64,000 nt of DNA from Xanthomarina arctica. Lineage in GTDB: Bacteria > Bacteroidota > Bacteroidia > Flavobacteriales > Flavobacteriaceae. Position 1 is the first letter of the stretch. Every line of letters begins with the position of its first letter. Below are positions 23,834 to 34,299 of the stretch, piece by piece. The translations under genes were made by a program, and so were the position numbers. Below the pieces are notes generated by a model. It was given only the letters and a program-made list of their open reading frames with translations. It made no database searches and was not told where the DNA came from. Location: the NCBI RefSeq assembly GCF_014638915.1, contig NZ_BMFQ01000002.1:930001-994000 (forward strand), written 5' to 3'.

Positions 23834-26395
23834 TTATTCTTCTTCACTAGAATTATCAAGAGTTGTGCCATCTTCATTTTGAGTTTCCTCATTAGCCTCA
23901 TTAGTCGTTTCTGGAATTATAATATTTCCATCTTCATCTAATTCAACCTCATCTTCGTCATGCATCACTTTAGCAACAGCTGCAATAGAATCGTTTCCTT
24001 TTAAGTTAATAAGTTTAACACCTTGAGTAGCTCTACCCATAACTCTTAAGTTTTGAACTGCCATTCTAATTGCAATACCCGATTTATTGATAATCATTAA
24101 ATCGTCACTATCAGTTACATTCTTAATCGCTACTAAGTTACCTGTTTTTTCAGTAATAGAAATAGTTTTTACACCTTTCCCTCCTCTATTGGTAATTCTG
24201 TAATCTTCTAAGCTAGAACGTTTCCCGTATCCGTTTTCTGAAACAACAAGAATATCGCTTTCCATATCGTCAACAGCAATCATTCCAATAACTTCGTCTG
24301 TTTTCTCATCTTGTAAACGAATTCCTCTTACACCAGAAGCACTTCTACCCATTGGTCTGGTTTTAGCTTCTTCGAAACGAATAGCTTTCCCAGATTTTAA
24401 GGCTAACATTACCTGACTTTCGCCTGTAGTAAGTTTTGCTTCTAATAAGATATCATCATCTTTAATTGTAATGGCATTAATTCCATTAGTTCTAGGTCTC
24501 GAATATTGTTCTAAAGATGTCTTTTTAACCTGACCTTTTTTAGTAGCCATAATTACGTAATGACTATTAATGTAATCTTCATCTTTTAAATCTTGAGTAC
24601 AGATAAACGCCTTAACAGCATCGTCTTGTTCAATATTAATTAGATTTTGAATAGCACGACCTTTAGATGTTTTACTTCCTTCTGGAATTTCATAAACACG
24701 CATCCAGAAACATTTCCCTTTTTGTGTAAAGAATAACATGTATTGGTGGTTTGTACCAACAAATAAATGCTCTAAGAAATCTTCATTTCTAGTAGTTGAA
24801 GCTTTTTGCCCAACGCCTCCTCTATTTTGGGTTTTATATTCTGAAAGTGATGTACGCTTAATATAACCAGCATGTGAAATAGTAATAACTACTTTTTCGT
24901 CTGGAATCATATCTTCAATACTTAAATCGCCACCGGCATATTCAATTACTGAACGACGTTCATCTCCATATTTATGTTTTACTTCGGCAAGTTCTGTTTT
25001 AATAATTTCCATACGACGATCTTTTTTATCAAGAATGTCTTTTAAATCTTCAATGGTAATCATTAAATCATCGTATTCAGTACGTAATTTGTCTTGTTCC
25101 AATCCTGTTAATTGACGCAAACGCATTTCAACAATGGCTTTTGCTTGAATTTCAGAAAGTTTAAAACGTTCAATTAATTTTTCGCGAGCCTCATCTGCAT
25201 TATTAGATGCACGAATAATTTTTATAACCTCATCAATATTATCTGACGCTATAATTAAACCTTCAAGAATATGAGCACGTTCTTCAGCTTTACGTAATTC
25301 GTAGGTGGTTCTTCTAACAACTACTTCGTGTCTGTGTTCAACGAAATAATGAATAAGCTCCTTTAAATTAAGCATTTGAGGTCTTCCATTAACAAGTGCA
25401 ATATTATTCACACTAAAAGAAGATTGTAAGGCTGTATATTTATAAAGTTTATTTAAAACAATATTTGGAATGGCATCACGCTTTAAAACGTAAACGACAC
25501 GCATTCCATTTCTATCAGATTCGTCACGGATGGTTGCAATACCTTCTAATTTCTTTTCATTTACCAAATCTGCAGTCTTTTTAATCATGTCTGCTTTATT
25601 CACTTGGTAAGGAATCTCTGTAACTATAATACATTCTCTCCCTTGAACTTCTTCGATAATAGCTTTTCCACGCATGACAATTCGTCCACGCCCAGTATGA
25701 AAAGCTTCTTTAACACCGTCATATCCATAAATAGTTCCTCCTGTAGGAAAATCTGGCGCTTTAACGTGTGTTATTAATTCGTCAATTTCAATGTCTGTAT
25801 TTTCAATATAAGCAATAATTCCATCTACCACTTCACTTAAATTGTGAGGAGGCATATTGGTAGCCATACCAACAGCAATACCAGATGCACCATTTACTAA
25901 TAATCCTGGGATTCTAGTTGGTAATACAGTTGGTTCCTGTAAAGTATCATCAAAATTCAATTTATGATCTACTGTTTCTTTATCAATGTCTGCAAGCATA
26001 TCTTCCGATATTTTACGCATACGTGCTTCTGTATAACGCATTGCTGCAGGACTATCTCCATCTACAGATCCAAAGTTCCCTTGTCCATCAACTAACATGT
26101 AACGCAAACTCCATTCTTGAGCCATACGAACCATGGCATCGTAAACAGAGGTATCTCCGTGTGGATGGTACTTTCCTAAAACTTCCCCAACAATTCTTGC
26201 TGATTTTTTATGTGCTCCCGTTGCTCTAATTCCCAATTCATGCATTCCAAAAAGAACACGTCTATGAACTGGTTTTAAGCCATCTCTTACATCTGGTAAA
26301 GCACGTGACACAATGACTGACATTGAATAGTCAATGTAAGCCGATTTCATTTCATCTTCAATGTTAATTGGAATGACTTTTTCTCCTTCTGTCAT
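23834..26395 (-). CDS. gyrA: DNA gyrase subunit A
   Basis: The breakage-reunion subunit of gyrase introduces negative supercoils. The catalytic Tyr is Y121 in [10 protein letters not shown]; the quinolone region reads [17 protein letters not shown], so the residue equivalent to E. coli S83 is T82 and that of D87 is D86. The GyrA box is QNRGGVG in the C-terminal beta-pinwheel, and the protein ends in an acidic tail (about 812-853) common in flavobacteria. Length 853 is normal. The start ATG at 26395 gives the conserved [16 protein letters not shown] opening. Confidence 0.97.
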   Translation of the reverse strand: MTEGEKVIPINIEDEMKSAYIDYSMSVIVSRALPDVRDGLKPVHRRVLFGMHELGIRATGAHKKSARIVGEVLGKYHPHGDTSVYDAMVRMAQEWSLRYMLVDGQGNFGSVDGDSPAAMRYTEARMRKISEDMLADIDKETVDHKLNFDDTLQEPTVLPTRIPGLLVNGASGIAVGMATNMPPHNLSEVVDGIIAYIENTDIEIDELITHVKAPDFPTGGTIYGYDGVKEAFHTGRGRIVMRGKAIIEEVQGRECIIVTEIPYQVNKADMIKKTADLVNEKKLEGIATIRDESDRNGMRVVYVLKRDAIPNIVLNKLYKYTALQSSFSVNNIALVNGRPQMLNLKELIHYFVEHRHEVVVRRTTYELRKAEERAHILEGLIIASDNIDEVIKIIRASNNADEAREKLIERFKLSEIQAKAIVEMRLRQLTGLEQDKLRTEYDDLMITIEDLKDILDKKDRRMEIIKTELAEVKHKYGDERRSVIEYAGGDLSIEDMIPDEKVVITISHAGYIKRTSLSEYKTQNRGGVGQKASTTRNEDFLEHLFVGTNHQYMLFFTQKGKCFWMRVYEIPEGSKTSKGRAIQNLINIEQDDAVKAFICTQDLKDEDYINSHYVIMATKKGQVKKTSLEQYSRPRTNGINAITIKDDDILLEAKLTTGESQVMLALKSGKAIRFEEAKTRPMGRSASGVRGIRLQDEKTDEVIGMIAVDDMESDILVVSENGYGKRSSLEDYRITNRGGKGVKTISITEKTGNLVAIKNVTDSDDLMIINKSGIAIRMAVQNLRVMGRATQGVKLINLKGNDSIAAVAKVMHDEDEVELDEDGNIIIPETTNEANEETQNEDGTTLDNSSEEE

Positions 26396-26654
26396 ATATA
26401 AATTTAATTAGTTTTTTTCTAGTTTTTCAAATCGTGCTAATATAACCATTTCAGCAGTTAGAGTAAGTCTTTCTTATGAATTTTTTGAAGTTTTTTATTA
26501 ACAATCTAAAGCTGTTTTATTTAATAAGTAAGCTGTTAAATATTTTGATTTTATTAAGTTTTTTTTGTCTATTAGCACAATACCTATATTTTAAGGTATA
26601 GTTTTTGTTTTTAGTTAGATGAATTAGTATTTTTAATGAAGAAAGGAATAATAT

Positions 26655-29219
26655 ATGGATGATAATTTTTCCCCAAGAGTCAAAGATGTAATTGCTTACA
26701 GCAAAGAAGAAGCCTTACGTTTAGGTCATGATTTTATTGGCACCGAACATTTAATGCTTGGTTTGCTTCGTGACGGCAACGGCAAAGCCATAAATATTTT
26801 GAATGCCCTAGAGATAGATTTAAATCATTTAAGGCGAAAAGTAGAAATATTAAGTCCTGCAAATCCAAATATTACTGTAGTTTCTAACGAAAAAAAGAAT
26901 TTACATTTAACAAGACAAGCAGAACGAGCTTTAAAAACAACGTTTTTAGAAGCCAAATTATTTCAAAGTACCTCTATAAATACAGCCCATTTATTGCTGT
27001 GTATTTTAAGAAATGAAAACGATCCAACTACCAAGCTTTTAAACAAGCTAAAAGTGGATTATGATAACGCAAAAGAACAATTTAAGTTTATGATAACGAA
27101 CGAAGAAGAAGATTATCCCGACGTTTCGGGAGAACCAAAAGCAGAATCGTTTCAAGATGATGATTCTAGTATGGATGACGATACATCAAAAGACAACCTT
27201 TTCAATACCCCGTCATCTAAAGCAAATAAGAAATCTAAAACACCTGTTTTAGATAACTTTGGTCGCGACTTAACTGCTATGGCAGAAGAAGGCAAACTCG
27301 ACCCAGTTGTTGGAAGAGAGAAAGAAATTGAACGTGTTTCTCAAATTTTAAGTAGACGTAAGAAAAACAACCCGCTTTTAATTGGAGAACCTGGGGTTGG
27401 TAAATCTGCCATTGCTGAAGGTTTAGCAAATAGAATTGTCAGTAAAAAAGTGTCACGTATTTTATTCAACAAACGCGTAGTAACTCTTGATTTAGCTAGC
27501 TTAGTTGCGGGAACAAAATACAGAGGACAGTTTGAAGAACGTATGAAAGCCGTTATGAACGAGCTGGAAAAAAATGATGATATTATTCTATTTATCGACG
27601 AAATCCATACCATTGTTGGAGCTGGTGGGGCAACGGGAAGTTTAGATGCATCAAACATGTTTAAACCTGCCTTAGCACGTGGAGAAATTCAATGTGTTGG
27701 AGCTACAACTTTAGATGAATATAGACAGTATATTGAAAAAGATGGCGCTTTAGAACGTCGTTTTCAGAAAGTCATCATCGAGCCTACAAGCGTTGAAGAA
27801 ACCATTGAAATCCTTAATAATATTAAGGACAAATATGAAGAACATCATAATGTTAATTACACGCCAGAAGCTATTGAAGCTTGTGTAAAATTAACTAACA
27901 GATACATGACAGAACGGTTTTTACCAGATAAAGCTATTGATGCTTTAGATGAAGCCGGATCTAGAGTTCATATAAAAAACATCAATGTTCCGAAACAAGT
28001 TTTAGAACTTGAGGCACAACTGGAAGCAGTTAAAGTTTCTAAAACTTCGGTTGTTAAAAAGCAAAAATATGAAGAAGCAGCCAAGCTCAGAGACGATGAA
28101 AAACGTTTAGAAAAAGAATTGGCCATTGCTCAAGAAAAATGGGAAGAAGACACCAAACTGCACCGTGAAGTTGTAACAGAAGATAATGTTGCAGATGTTG
28201 TATCCATGATGACTGGAATCCCTGTTAATAGAATTGCACAAACTGAAAGCACTAAATTAGCTCAGTTACCTGAATTAATTAAAGGAAAAGTTATTGGTCA
28301 GGACGAAGCTGTTGCAAAGGTTGTTAAAGCCATACAACGTAATCGTGCTGGACTTAAAGATCCAAACAAGCCCATTGGTTCGTTTATATTTTTAGGACAA
28401 ACAGGTGTTGGGAAAACGCAATTAGCCAAAGTGTTATCTAGACAATTATTTGATAGTGAAGATTCACTTATTAGAATTGACATGAGTGAATACATGGAGA
28501 AATTTGCTATTTCTAGATTAGTTGGTGCACCTCCAGGATACGTAGGTTATGAAGAAGGTGGGCAATTAACTGAAAAAATTAGACGCAAACCTTATGCTGT
28601 TGTCTTATTAGATGAAATTGAAAAAGCACATCCAGATGTTTTTAACATGTTGTTACAAGTTTTAGATGATGGTTTCTTAACTGATAGCTTAGGAAGAAAA
28701 ATAGACTTTAGAAATACCATTATCATTATGACTTCTAACATTGGTTCTAGAAAATTAAAAGATTTTGGAGCAGGAGTTGGTTTTGGAACAGCTTCTCAAA
28801 AAGCTCAGGAAGATGCTAATGCAAAAGGTGTTATTGAAAATGCGCTTAAAAAAGCCTTCGCACCAGAATTTCTAAATAGAATTGATGATGTTGTTGTCTT
28901 CAATGCTCTTGAAAGAGCAGATATCGACAAGATTATTGATATTGAGTTAGAAACTTTAGTTGAACGTATTAAATCTTTAGGTTATACGCTAAAATTAAGC
29001 AAAAAAGCTAAAGACTATATTGCCGATAAAGGTTTCGATAAACAATATGGAGCTAGACCTTTAAAAAGAGCTATTCAGAAATACGTTGAAGATAAATTAG
29101 CCGAAGAAATCATTAACTCAAACGTTAAAGAAGGAGATGTTATTTCAATGGATTTAGATACAAAAACTCAAGAATTAACAGTAAAAATTGAAAGATCCAA
29201 AAATAAAACAGAATCTTAA
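26655..29219 (+). CDS. clpC: ClpC-type ATP-dependent protease ATPase subunit
   Basis: This AAA+ unfoldase feeds proteins to ClpP. Order of domains: Clp N repeat domain (1-145), an acidic linker (about 150-195), AAA1 with Walker A GEPGVGKSA and FIDEIHTIVG, a middle domain with UVR-like KYEEAAKLRDDEKRLEKEL, and AAA2 with GQTGVGKTQ and LLDEIEKAHPDVFN. The 854 residues match ClpC. The start at 26655 has an unusually good Shine-Dalgarno-like GAAAGGA 12 bases upstream. It is divergent from gyrA across a 259-bp intergenic region. Confidence 0.96.
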   Translation: MDDNFSPRVKDVIAYSKEEALRLGHDFIGTEHLMLGLLRDGNGKAINILNALEIDLNHLRRKVEILSPANPNITVVSNEKKNLHLTRQAERALKTTFLEAKLFQSTSINTAHLLLCILRNENDPTTKLLNKLKVDYDNAKEQFKFMITNEEEDYPDVSGEPKAESFQDDDSSMDDDTSKDNLFNTPSSKANKKSKTPVLDNFGRDLTAMAEEGKLDPVVGREKEIERVSQILSRRKKNNPLLIGEPGVGKSAIAEGLANRIVSKKVSRILFNKRVVTLDLASLVAGTKYRGQFEERMKAVMNELEKNDDIILFIDEIHTIVGAGGATGSLDASNMFKPALARGEIQCVGATTLDEYRQYIEKDGALERRFQKVIIEPTSVEETIEILNNIKDKYEEHHNVNYTPEAIEACVKLTNRYMTERFLPDKAIDALDEAGSRVHIKNINVPKQVLELEAQLEAVKVSKTSVVKKQKYEEAAKLRDDEKRLEKELAIAQEKWEEDTKLHREVVTEDNVADVVSMMTGIPVNRIAQTESTKLAQLPELIKGKVIGQDEAVAKVVKAIQRNRAGLKDPNKPIGSFIFLGQTGVGKTQLAKVLSRQLFDSEDSLIRIDMSEYMEKFAISRLVGAPPGYVGYEEGGQLTEKIRRKPYAVVLLDEIEKAHPDVFNMLLQVLDDGFLTDSLGRKIDFRNTIIIMTSNIGSRKLKDFGAGVGFGTASQKAQEDANAKGVIENALKKAFAPEFLNRIDDVVVFNALERADIDKIIDIELETLVERIKSLGYTLKLSKKAKDYIADKGFDKQYGARPLKRAIQKYVEDKLAEEIINSNVKEGDVISMDLDTKTQELTVKIERSKNKTES

Positions 29220-29240
29220 CTGTTAGCCCTTACTATACTT

Positions 29241-29274
29241 AAAAACGCCATTAAAAATATTTAATGGCGTTTTT
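29241..29274 (+). terminator. Terminator of clpC
   Basis: A perfect 15-bp stem (29241-29255 with 29260-29274, loop of 4) with core ACGCCATTAAA and flanking A/T runs lies 21 bp after the clpC stop. Confidence 0.88.
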
Positions 29275-29337
29275 AATTTATAACTAGTTTATTTCCTAAT
29301 TTTACCATATCTTAATAGATATTCATTTTATTCATTT

Positions 29338-29709
29338 ATGTTAGATTCACTTACACTTCCATTTGGTACTGTTTCATTTCACGAAAACTATATGGTTTCT
29401 GTTATGAACGAAGGCATTACTGTAAATATTGGTCTAAATAATGTTTTGGAAGATTTAGCTAAATCATATTTTAAAAATAAAAATTTCGTTTACATTACGC
29501 ACAGAATAAACTCTTATTCTGTAGACCCAAACATTTATTTTAAAACCTCTCAAATCTCTAATTTAGTAGGTTTTGCGGTTGTTACAGGTAATAAGCTTCA
29601 TTTGGATAATATTGAACTTGAAAAAATGTTTTTTACTAAGCCTTTTAAAACTTTTAAATCTTTAACCAAAGCAATTGATTGGGCCAATAATCTAGTTGAT
29701 AAGAATTAA
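29338..29709 (+). CDS. Small STAS/SpoIIAA-like hypothetical protein
   Basis: A 123-residue soluble protein with alternating beta strands and helices (VSVMNEGITVNIGL, NKNFVYITHRINSYSVDP, NLVGFAVVTGNKL, KTFKSLTKAIDWANNLV). The fold pattern resembles SpoIIAA/STAS-like proteins common in flavobacteria, usually unannotated. No signal peptide or catalytic motif is visible. The gene stands between the clpC terminator and the convergent hutH. Confidence 0.6.
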   Translation: MLDSLTLPFGTVSFHENYMVSVMNEGITVNIGLNNVLEDLAKSYFKNKNFVYITHRINSYSVDPNIYFKTSQISNLVGFAVVTGNKLHLDNIELEKMFFTKPFKTFKSLTKAIDWANNLVDKN

Positions 29710-29713
29710 TTAC

Positions 29714-31222
29714 CTATAAAACTTCCTGACTATCAATAGTTAAAGTATCAATAAAATATATTGAAGCTTCAATATCTTTATATAATTCTCTATCGAAAGC
29801 AACAAAAGGAACTTCTGCTCTATAGACAGTTAAAAAGCTTTCTATAAATTCGGAAGATTTTAAAGGAGCTCTTAAACTTAATGCTTGAGATGCATTAAAT
29901 AATTCGATGGCTAAAATCCTTTTTATGTTAGTAATCAATCTGTAAGCTTGCGTTGCGGCATTTGCTCCCATGCTTACATGATCTTCTTGACCGTTACTAG
30001 ATACAATACTATCAATACTTGCAGGGGAAGCCAATTGTTTATTTGCACTAACAATACTAGCAGCTGTATATTGAGGAATCATAAAACCTGAATTTAATCC
30101 TGGACTATCCACCAAAAATGCTGGTAATCCACGTAATCCAGATACTAATTGAAACACACGTCTTTCAGAGATATTTCCTAATTCTGCCATGGCTATTTTA
30201 AGATAATCTAATGCTAGAGCTAAAGGTTGTCCGTGAAAATTTCCGCCAGAAATAATTTCATCTTCTTTGGAGAAAATATTAGGGTTATCTGTTACAGAAT
30301 TAATTTCAGTAATAAATGTTTTTTCAACAAAGGCTAAGGTATCTTTTGTGGCACCATGAACTTGAGGCATACATCTAAAGGAATAAGGATCTTGAACATG
30401 AACTTTCTCTTGTTTTATCAATTCACTTCCCTCTAGAAATTCTCTAATGCGCTCAGCAGTTTTTAGTTGTCCGTTATGTGGTCTAACTAAATGAACCAAT
30501 TCGTTAAAAGGTTCTATCCTTCCATCGAAAGCATCTAAAGAAACACTTCCTATTAAATCGGCTAAATAAGAAAGTTTATAAGATTCAAATAACAAATGGA
30601 TACCATAAGCACTCATAAATTGTGTGCCATTTAAAAGGGCTAAACCTTCCTTAGATTGCATGATAATCGGCTCCCAACCAAAGGCATTTAAAATAGCTTC
30701 TCCTGAATAAAGTTCTCCTTTATAAGACACTTCACCTTTTCCAATTAATGGTAGAGCCAAATGCGCTAAAGGTGCTAAATCACCAGAAGCCCCTAAAGAA
30801 CCTTGGGTGAAAATTTTCGGATAAACCTCATTATTATAAAAATCCATTAATCGTTCAACCGTTTGTAATTGCACGCCGCTATGACCATAACTTAAAGATT
30901 GAATTTTAAGTAAGAGCATTAATTTTACAATTGCTTCCGGAACTTCATCTCCAGTACCACAAGCATGAGACATCATTAAGTTTTCTTGTAATTTTGTTAA
31001 GTTTTCTTTTGAAATTTTAACGTTATACAAGGAACCAAAACCTGTATTTATTCCATATATAGGATGATCTTGATTCTTTAATTTTTCATTTAAATACGTT
31101 CTACAATTAATTATTTTCTCTTTCGCTTCTTCTGAAAGTTTTAGTTGCATATTTTCTGATATGATACTATAAAGCGTCTTTAAATCGAGTGTTTTGGTAG
31201 AAATATAATGAATGTTGTCCAT
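29714..31222 (-). CDS. hutH: Histidine ammonia-lyase
   Basis: Converts histidine to urocanate and ammonia, the first step of histidine degradation. The electrophilic MIO cofactor forms from A145-S146-G147 in GSLGASGDLAPLAHLA. Y56 in YGINTGFG is the conserved active-site tyrosine, and SSNGQEDHVSMG matches the later conserved block. The 502-residue length is normal. The other hut genes are not next to it. The 5' side is divergent from the TlpA-like gene (126-bp gap). Confidence 0.95.
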   Translation of the reverse strand: MDNIHYISTKTLDLKTLYSIISENMQLKLSEEAKEKIINCRTYLNEKLKNQDHPIYGINTGFGSLYNVKISKENLTKLQENLMMSHACGTGDEVPEAIVKLMLLLKIQSLSYGHSGVQLQTVERLMDFYNNEVYPKIFTQGSLGASGDLAPLAHLALPLIGKGEVSYKGELYSGEAILNAFGWEPIIMQSKEGLALLNGTQFMSAYGIHLLFESYKLSYLADLIGSVSLDAFDGRIEPFNELVHLVRPHNGQLKTAERIREFLEGSELIKQEKVHVQDPYSFRCMPQVHGATKDTLAFVEKTFITEINSVTDNPNIFSKEDEIISGGNFHGQPLALALDYLKIAMAELGNISERRVFQLVSGLRGLPAFLVDSPGLNSGFMIPQYTAASIVSANKQLASPASIDSIVSSNGQEDHVSMGANAATQAYRLITNIKRILAIELFNASQALSLRAPLKSSEFIESFLTVYRAEVPFVAFDRELYKDIEASIYFIDTLTIDSQEVL

Positions 31223-31348
31223 GTTTGTTTTTGATAGTTGTCAAAATTCAGCATTACAAACCTTTTATCCAAACAATTGTTAATAATTAACTGTTATGAT
31301 GGAAATAATAATTAAACCGTTATTTTTGATAAAAATAAATAACCAACA

Positions 31349-32383
31349 ATGAAAAAAATTATATTCATTTTAAGTGCAATTGCAGTAATTTCTTGCCAAG
31401 AAGAACCTAAAGACTATGTAACGTTTTCTGGAAAAATAACTAATAAAAGTAGTGATTCCGTTGTTTTAAGAACGCGCGATTATTCTAAAACCATTAAAGT
31501 TAATGAAGATGGGACATTTAGCGATACCCTAAAAGTTGAAACTGGTATTTACAACTTTTTTGACGGAAATGAAAGTGCAAACGTTTTCTTGAAAAATGGA
31601 TACGACATCAACATGACCTTAGATACTAAGGAATTTGATGAAACAATTGTTTATACTGGAACAGGATCTGAGCACAGCAATTTTTTAACTGAAAAATCTT
31701 TAAAGGAAGAAAAATTATTAAATATTGACGAGTTAAGTGCCATTACAGACATGGCAGAACTTGATATTGCCATGGCCAACATAAAAACTGAATTAAACGA
31801 GTTTTATGCTTCTAAAACTGGTATCGATTCTTCTTTAATTAATAGTGGTGTTAAAGACATTGAGCCAATGGTTAAGTTTTATAAAGGCTATTTAGCAGAT
31901 GCTATTTCATTGAAAACAGAATTTCCAGTAGGAGCTCCATCTCCAACTTTTGTAGATTACGAAAATATTGATGGAACAACGACCTCTCTTGAAGATTTAA
32001 AAGGAAAATACACATATATTGATATTTGGGCTACTTGGTGCGGTCCTTGTAAAGCTGAAATTCCTTCATTAAAAGCTTTAGAAAAAGAATATCATGGAAA
32101 AAACATTCAGTTTGTAAGCCTTTCTATTGATGACGATAGATCTCATGGTGGTTCTTGGGATAAAGCTCGCGAAGATTGGAAAGCTATGATTGCCGATAAA
32201 GAATTAAGTGGTATTCAATTATTTGCTCCAGAAGGATGGCAAACACCTTTTATTAGAGAATATAAAATTAATGGTATTCCTAGATTTTTATTAATCGATC
32301 CTAATGGAAATGTTGTGTCTCCAGATGCTCCAAGACCTTCAAGTGAGAAACTTATAGAATTATTTAATACGCTGGATATCTAA
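31349..32383 (+). CDS. TlpA/ResA-like thioredoxin-fold lipoprotein
   Basis: The N-terminus MKKIIFILSAIAVISC is a lipoprotein signal with lipobox Cys16. Residues about 22-115 form a DUF4369-like beta domain and about 193-344 a thioredoxin fold with the redox pair C231-GPC234 in WATWCGPCKAEIPSL. The cis-Pro region NGIPRFLLIDPNG follows. It is likely a periplasmic thiol-disulfide reductase. A TATTTTTG -7-like box lies at 31321-31328. It is monocistronic and ends at a hairpin. Confidence 0.9.
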   Translation: MKKIIFILSAIAVISCQEEPKDYVTFSGKITNKSSDSVVLRTRDYSKTIKVNEDGTFSDTLKVETGIYNFFDGNESANVFLKNGYDINMTLDTKEFDETIVYTGTGSEHSNFLTEKSLKEEKLLNIDELSAITDMAELDIAMANIKTELNEFYASKTGIDSSLINSGVKDIEPMVKFYKGYLADAISLKTEFPVGAPSPTFVDYENIDGTTTSLEDLKGKYTYIDIWATWCGPCKAEIPSLKALEKEYHGKNIQFVSLSIDDDRSHGGSWDKAREDWKAMIADKELSGIQLFAPEGWQTPFIREYKINGIPRFLLIDPNGNVVSPDAPRPSSEKLIELFNTLDI

Positions 32384-32403
32384 TTCTTTTCAAATATAAA
32401 ACT

Positions 32404-32456
32404 AAAAAAGCCACTCTGGTTGCTGAGCGTAGTCGAAGTACAGAGTAGCTTTTTTT
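32404..32456. terminator. Terminator hairpin with a dispersed repeat in its loop
   Basis: AAAAAAGCCACTCTG (32404-32418) pairs with CAGAGTAGCTTTTTT (32441-32455) with one mismatch. The 22-nt loop holds TGCTGAGCGTAGTCGAAGTA, a member of a flavobacterial dispersed repeat family. It terminates the TlpA-like gene and possibly the convergent nnr gene. Confidence 0.75.
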
Positions 32457-34011
32457 ATTTTCTTTTATTTTCTGATTCGGCTTCCGGTTGAGGCGGTTCT
32501 GGTTTCCAAAATAAATCTAGGTAAGCATCACCTAAAAATTCCACAACATGACTGGCAAATAAACTTTGATACCCTGTCTTTTCAACAGCAATATCCGCCG
32601 ATTTTCCATGCAAATACACGCCAAAAATGGCAGAAACTAACGGATTATAGCCTTGCGCTAATAATCCAGTAATAATACCAGTTAAAACGTCTCCCGTTCC
32701 TCCTGTAGCCAATCCTGGGTTTCCTGTAGTATTTATATATAACTTATCTTCTAAAACAGTTATAGTATTCGCTCCTTTAATAACCACAATAACTTGATGC
32801 TTTTTAGAATAAGTTTTTACTTTTTTAAGTTTATCAAAATCATCTTTCCACACGCCAATTAAACGTTCCAATTCTTTAGGATGCGGTGTTAAAATAGTCC
32901 CTTCTGGAAGAAGCTTTATTAAGGCTTTCTTTTTTGATAAGATATTCAACCCATCTGCATCTACAACTAAAGGTGATTTATTACTTTTAAGAAAAGTTTC
33001 AAAAGCTTTAATCGTTTTTTCTTCTGTCCCCAAACCTACTCCAATTCCAATAGCTGTTGGTTCAAAATTTAATTCAATGTTAGTTATCATCTTTTCGTCT
33101 ACATCCGTCAGGACCATAGCTTCTGGAAAAGCAGATTGAATAACCTGATACCCACATTTTGGAATATAAGCAGTTACCAAGCCTGCTCCAGATGCTAAAG
33201 TTGCTTTACTCGCTAAAGTAACAGCTCCTATTTTGCCATAACTCCCTCCAATTATTAGGGCATGGCCAAAATGGCCTTTATTCGAATATTTTTCTCGCGG
33301 TTGATAAAAGGTCAACGCTTCCTCTTTACGTATTAATTCTGCTTTGGTTTCGGTATTAATTAAAAAATCTCTGTCAATACCAATATCCAAAACCTCCCAT
33401 TCTTTAGAATATTTAGCCGTTTCTGGTAAAAAGAACACCAGTTTGGGCGTTTGAAAACTCAAGGTGAAATTTGCCCAAACAACTCCGTTTTCATCCTTAG
33501 GAACCTGATCTGTATGTAATCCGGAAGGAATATCTATGGCCAAAGTAAAAGCTTTTGAAGCTTTAAAATGCTGAAACAATTGCTTTACCCAGTCTCCTAC
33601 TTCCCTATTTAAACCAATACCAAAAACAGCATCTATAATAATGTCGTCTTCTTCAATTGGTGGAAAATCGTCTTTGCAATCCAATAAAGTTGGCCATTTT
33701 TTAGTAACGTGTTTTATCTTATCATAATTAAGCAAGAAATTCTTCGAACGTTTATCGCTACAATTCACTACATAAGTATCTACATTGTAACCATAGGTTA
33801 CCAAATGTCTAGCCACAACCAAACCATCTCCTCCATTATCTCCTATTCCACAAAAAACATGAATAGGCACCTGTGCCCCTTGCATTTTAGTATGCAACCA
33901 GTTAAAAATCTGGATACCTGCACGCTCCATGAGTTCTGTTGACGATATGTTTTGCCTTTTGGCAGTTAATTTATCACCTTCGTAAACTTGCTCTTTCGAT
34001 AATATTTTCAT
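32455..34011 (-). CDS. nnr: Bifunctional NAD(P)H-hydrate epimerase/dehydratase
   Basis: Repairs hydrated NAD(P)H: the N-terminal YjeF_N domain (about 1-215) epimerises NAD(P)HX and the C-terminal carbohydrate-kinase-like domain (about 230-505) dehydrates it with ADP or ATP. Visible motifs are GDNGGDGLVVARHL (N domain) and TGNPGLATGGTGDVLTG (C domain; the catalytic Asp is in GTGD). Length 518 is normal for the fused form. It is monocistronic on the minus strand and divergent from thrA. Confidence 0.93.
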   Translation of the reverse strand: MKILSKEQVYEGDKLTAKRQNISSTELMERAGIQIFNWLHTKMQGAQVPIHVFCGIGDNGGDGLVVARHLVTYGYNVDTYVVNCSDKRSKNFLLNYDKIKHVTKKWPTLLDCKDDFPPIEEDDIIIDAVFGIGLNREVGDWVKQLFQHFKASKAFTLAIDIPSGLHTDQVPKDENGVVWANFTLSFQTPKLVFFLPETAKYSKEWEVLDIGIDRDFLINTETKAELIRKEEALTFYQPREKYSNKGHFGHALIIGGSYGKIGAVTLASKATLASGAGLVTAYIPKCGYQVIQSAFPEAMVLTDVDEKMITNIELNFEPTAIGIGVGLGTEEKTIKAFETFLKSNKSPLVVDADGLNILSKKKALIKLLPEGTILTPHPKELERLIGVWKDDFDKLKKVKTYSKKHQVIVVIKGANTITVLEDKLYINTTGNPGLATGGTGDVLTGIITGLLAQGYNPLVSAIFGVYLHGKSADIAVEKTGYQSLFASHVVEFLGDAYLDLFWKPEPPQPEAESENKRK

Positions 34012-34074
34012 TTAAAAGTGTTTTTAATTTTCCATCGAATTATAAAAGAATTCAAGCTAAAAATTATCAATTTA

Positions 34075-34105
34075 TTTGTTTATCTCAACAAAAATAATAC
34101 ATTTG
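34075..34105 (+). promoter_or_regulatory. Bacteroidota-type promoter of the thr operon
   Basis: TTTG (34075-34078), a 19-nt spacer and TACATTTG (34098-34105) match the TTTG-N19-TAnnTTTG consensus exactly. Transcription should start near 34110, just before the leader ORF at 34123. Confidence 0.75.
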
Positions 34106-34122
34106 AAGTATAGACAGATAAA

Positions 34123-34218
34123 ATGTATCATTCTAATTACATACATAATCAATTATTAGCCAACAACACCTCTGTTGGTAATATTACTATTTTTACTACT
34201 TCAACCCTTTGGGGTTAA
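34123..34218 (+). CDS. Threonine operon leader peptide (attenuator)
   Basis: This 31-codon ORF (ATG 34123, TAA 34216-34218) lies 12-18 bases after the predicted start of transcription and ends in NITIFTTSTLWG, with five Thr and several Ile codons overall concentrated near the end. Thr- and Ile-rich leaders attenuate thrABC in E. coli, where charged tRNA-Thr and tRNA-Ile set ribosome stalling. Here the Thr run directly precedes and overlaps a hairpin at 34203-34216. The peptide is too short for standard gene finders and lies 81 bases before thrA. Identity is inferred from composition and position. Confidence 0.65.
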   Translation: MYHSNYIHNQLLANNTSVGNITIFTTSTLWG

Positions 34219-34229
34219 TATAATTTTTC
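34159..34229 (+). promoter_or_regulatory. Attenuator hairpins of the thr leader
   Basis: CCAACA (34160-34165) can pair with TGTTGG (34173-34178), and AACCC (34203-34207) with GGGTT (34212-34216), the latter followed by AATATAATTTTT, a weak terminator-like U-tract. The second stem overlaps the last codons and stop of the leader peptide, the classic arrangement for ribosome-controlled attenuation. Stem stability is modest, so assignment is tentative. Confidence 0.5.
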
Positions 34230-34299
34230 ACTTCCGTCCTTCTTTGTAATTTATTTACAAAATCAAAAAAAATATTTAATAATCATAATTAGATTAATC

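Noticed and set aside
27341-28495. Minus-strand ORFs inside clpC
   Set aside because: Shadow frames without domains; clpC is continuous and complete across them.
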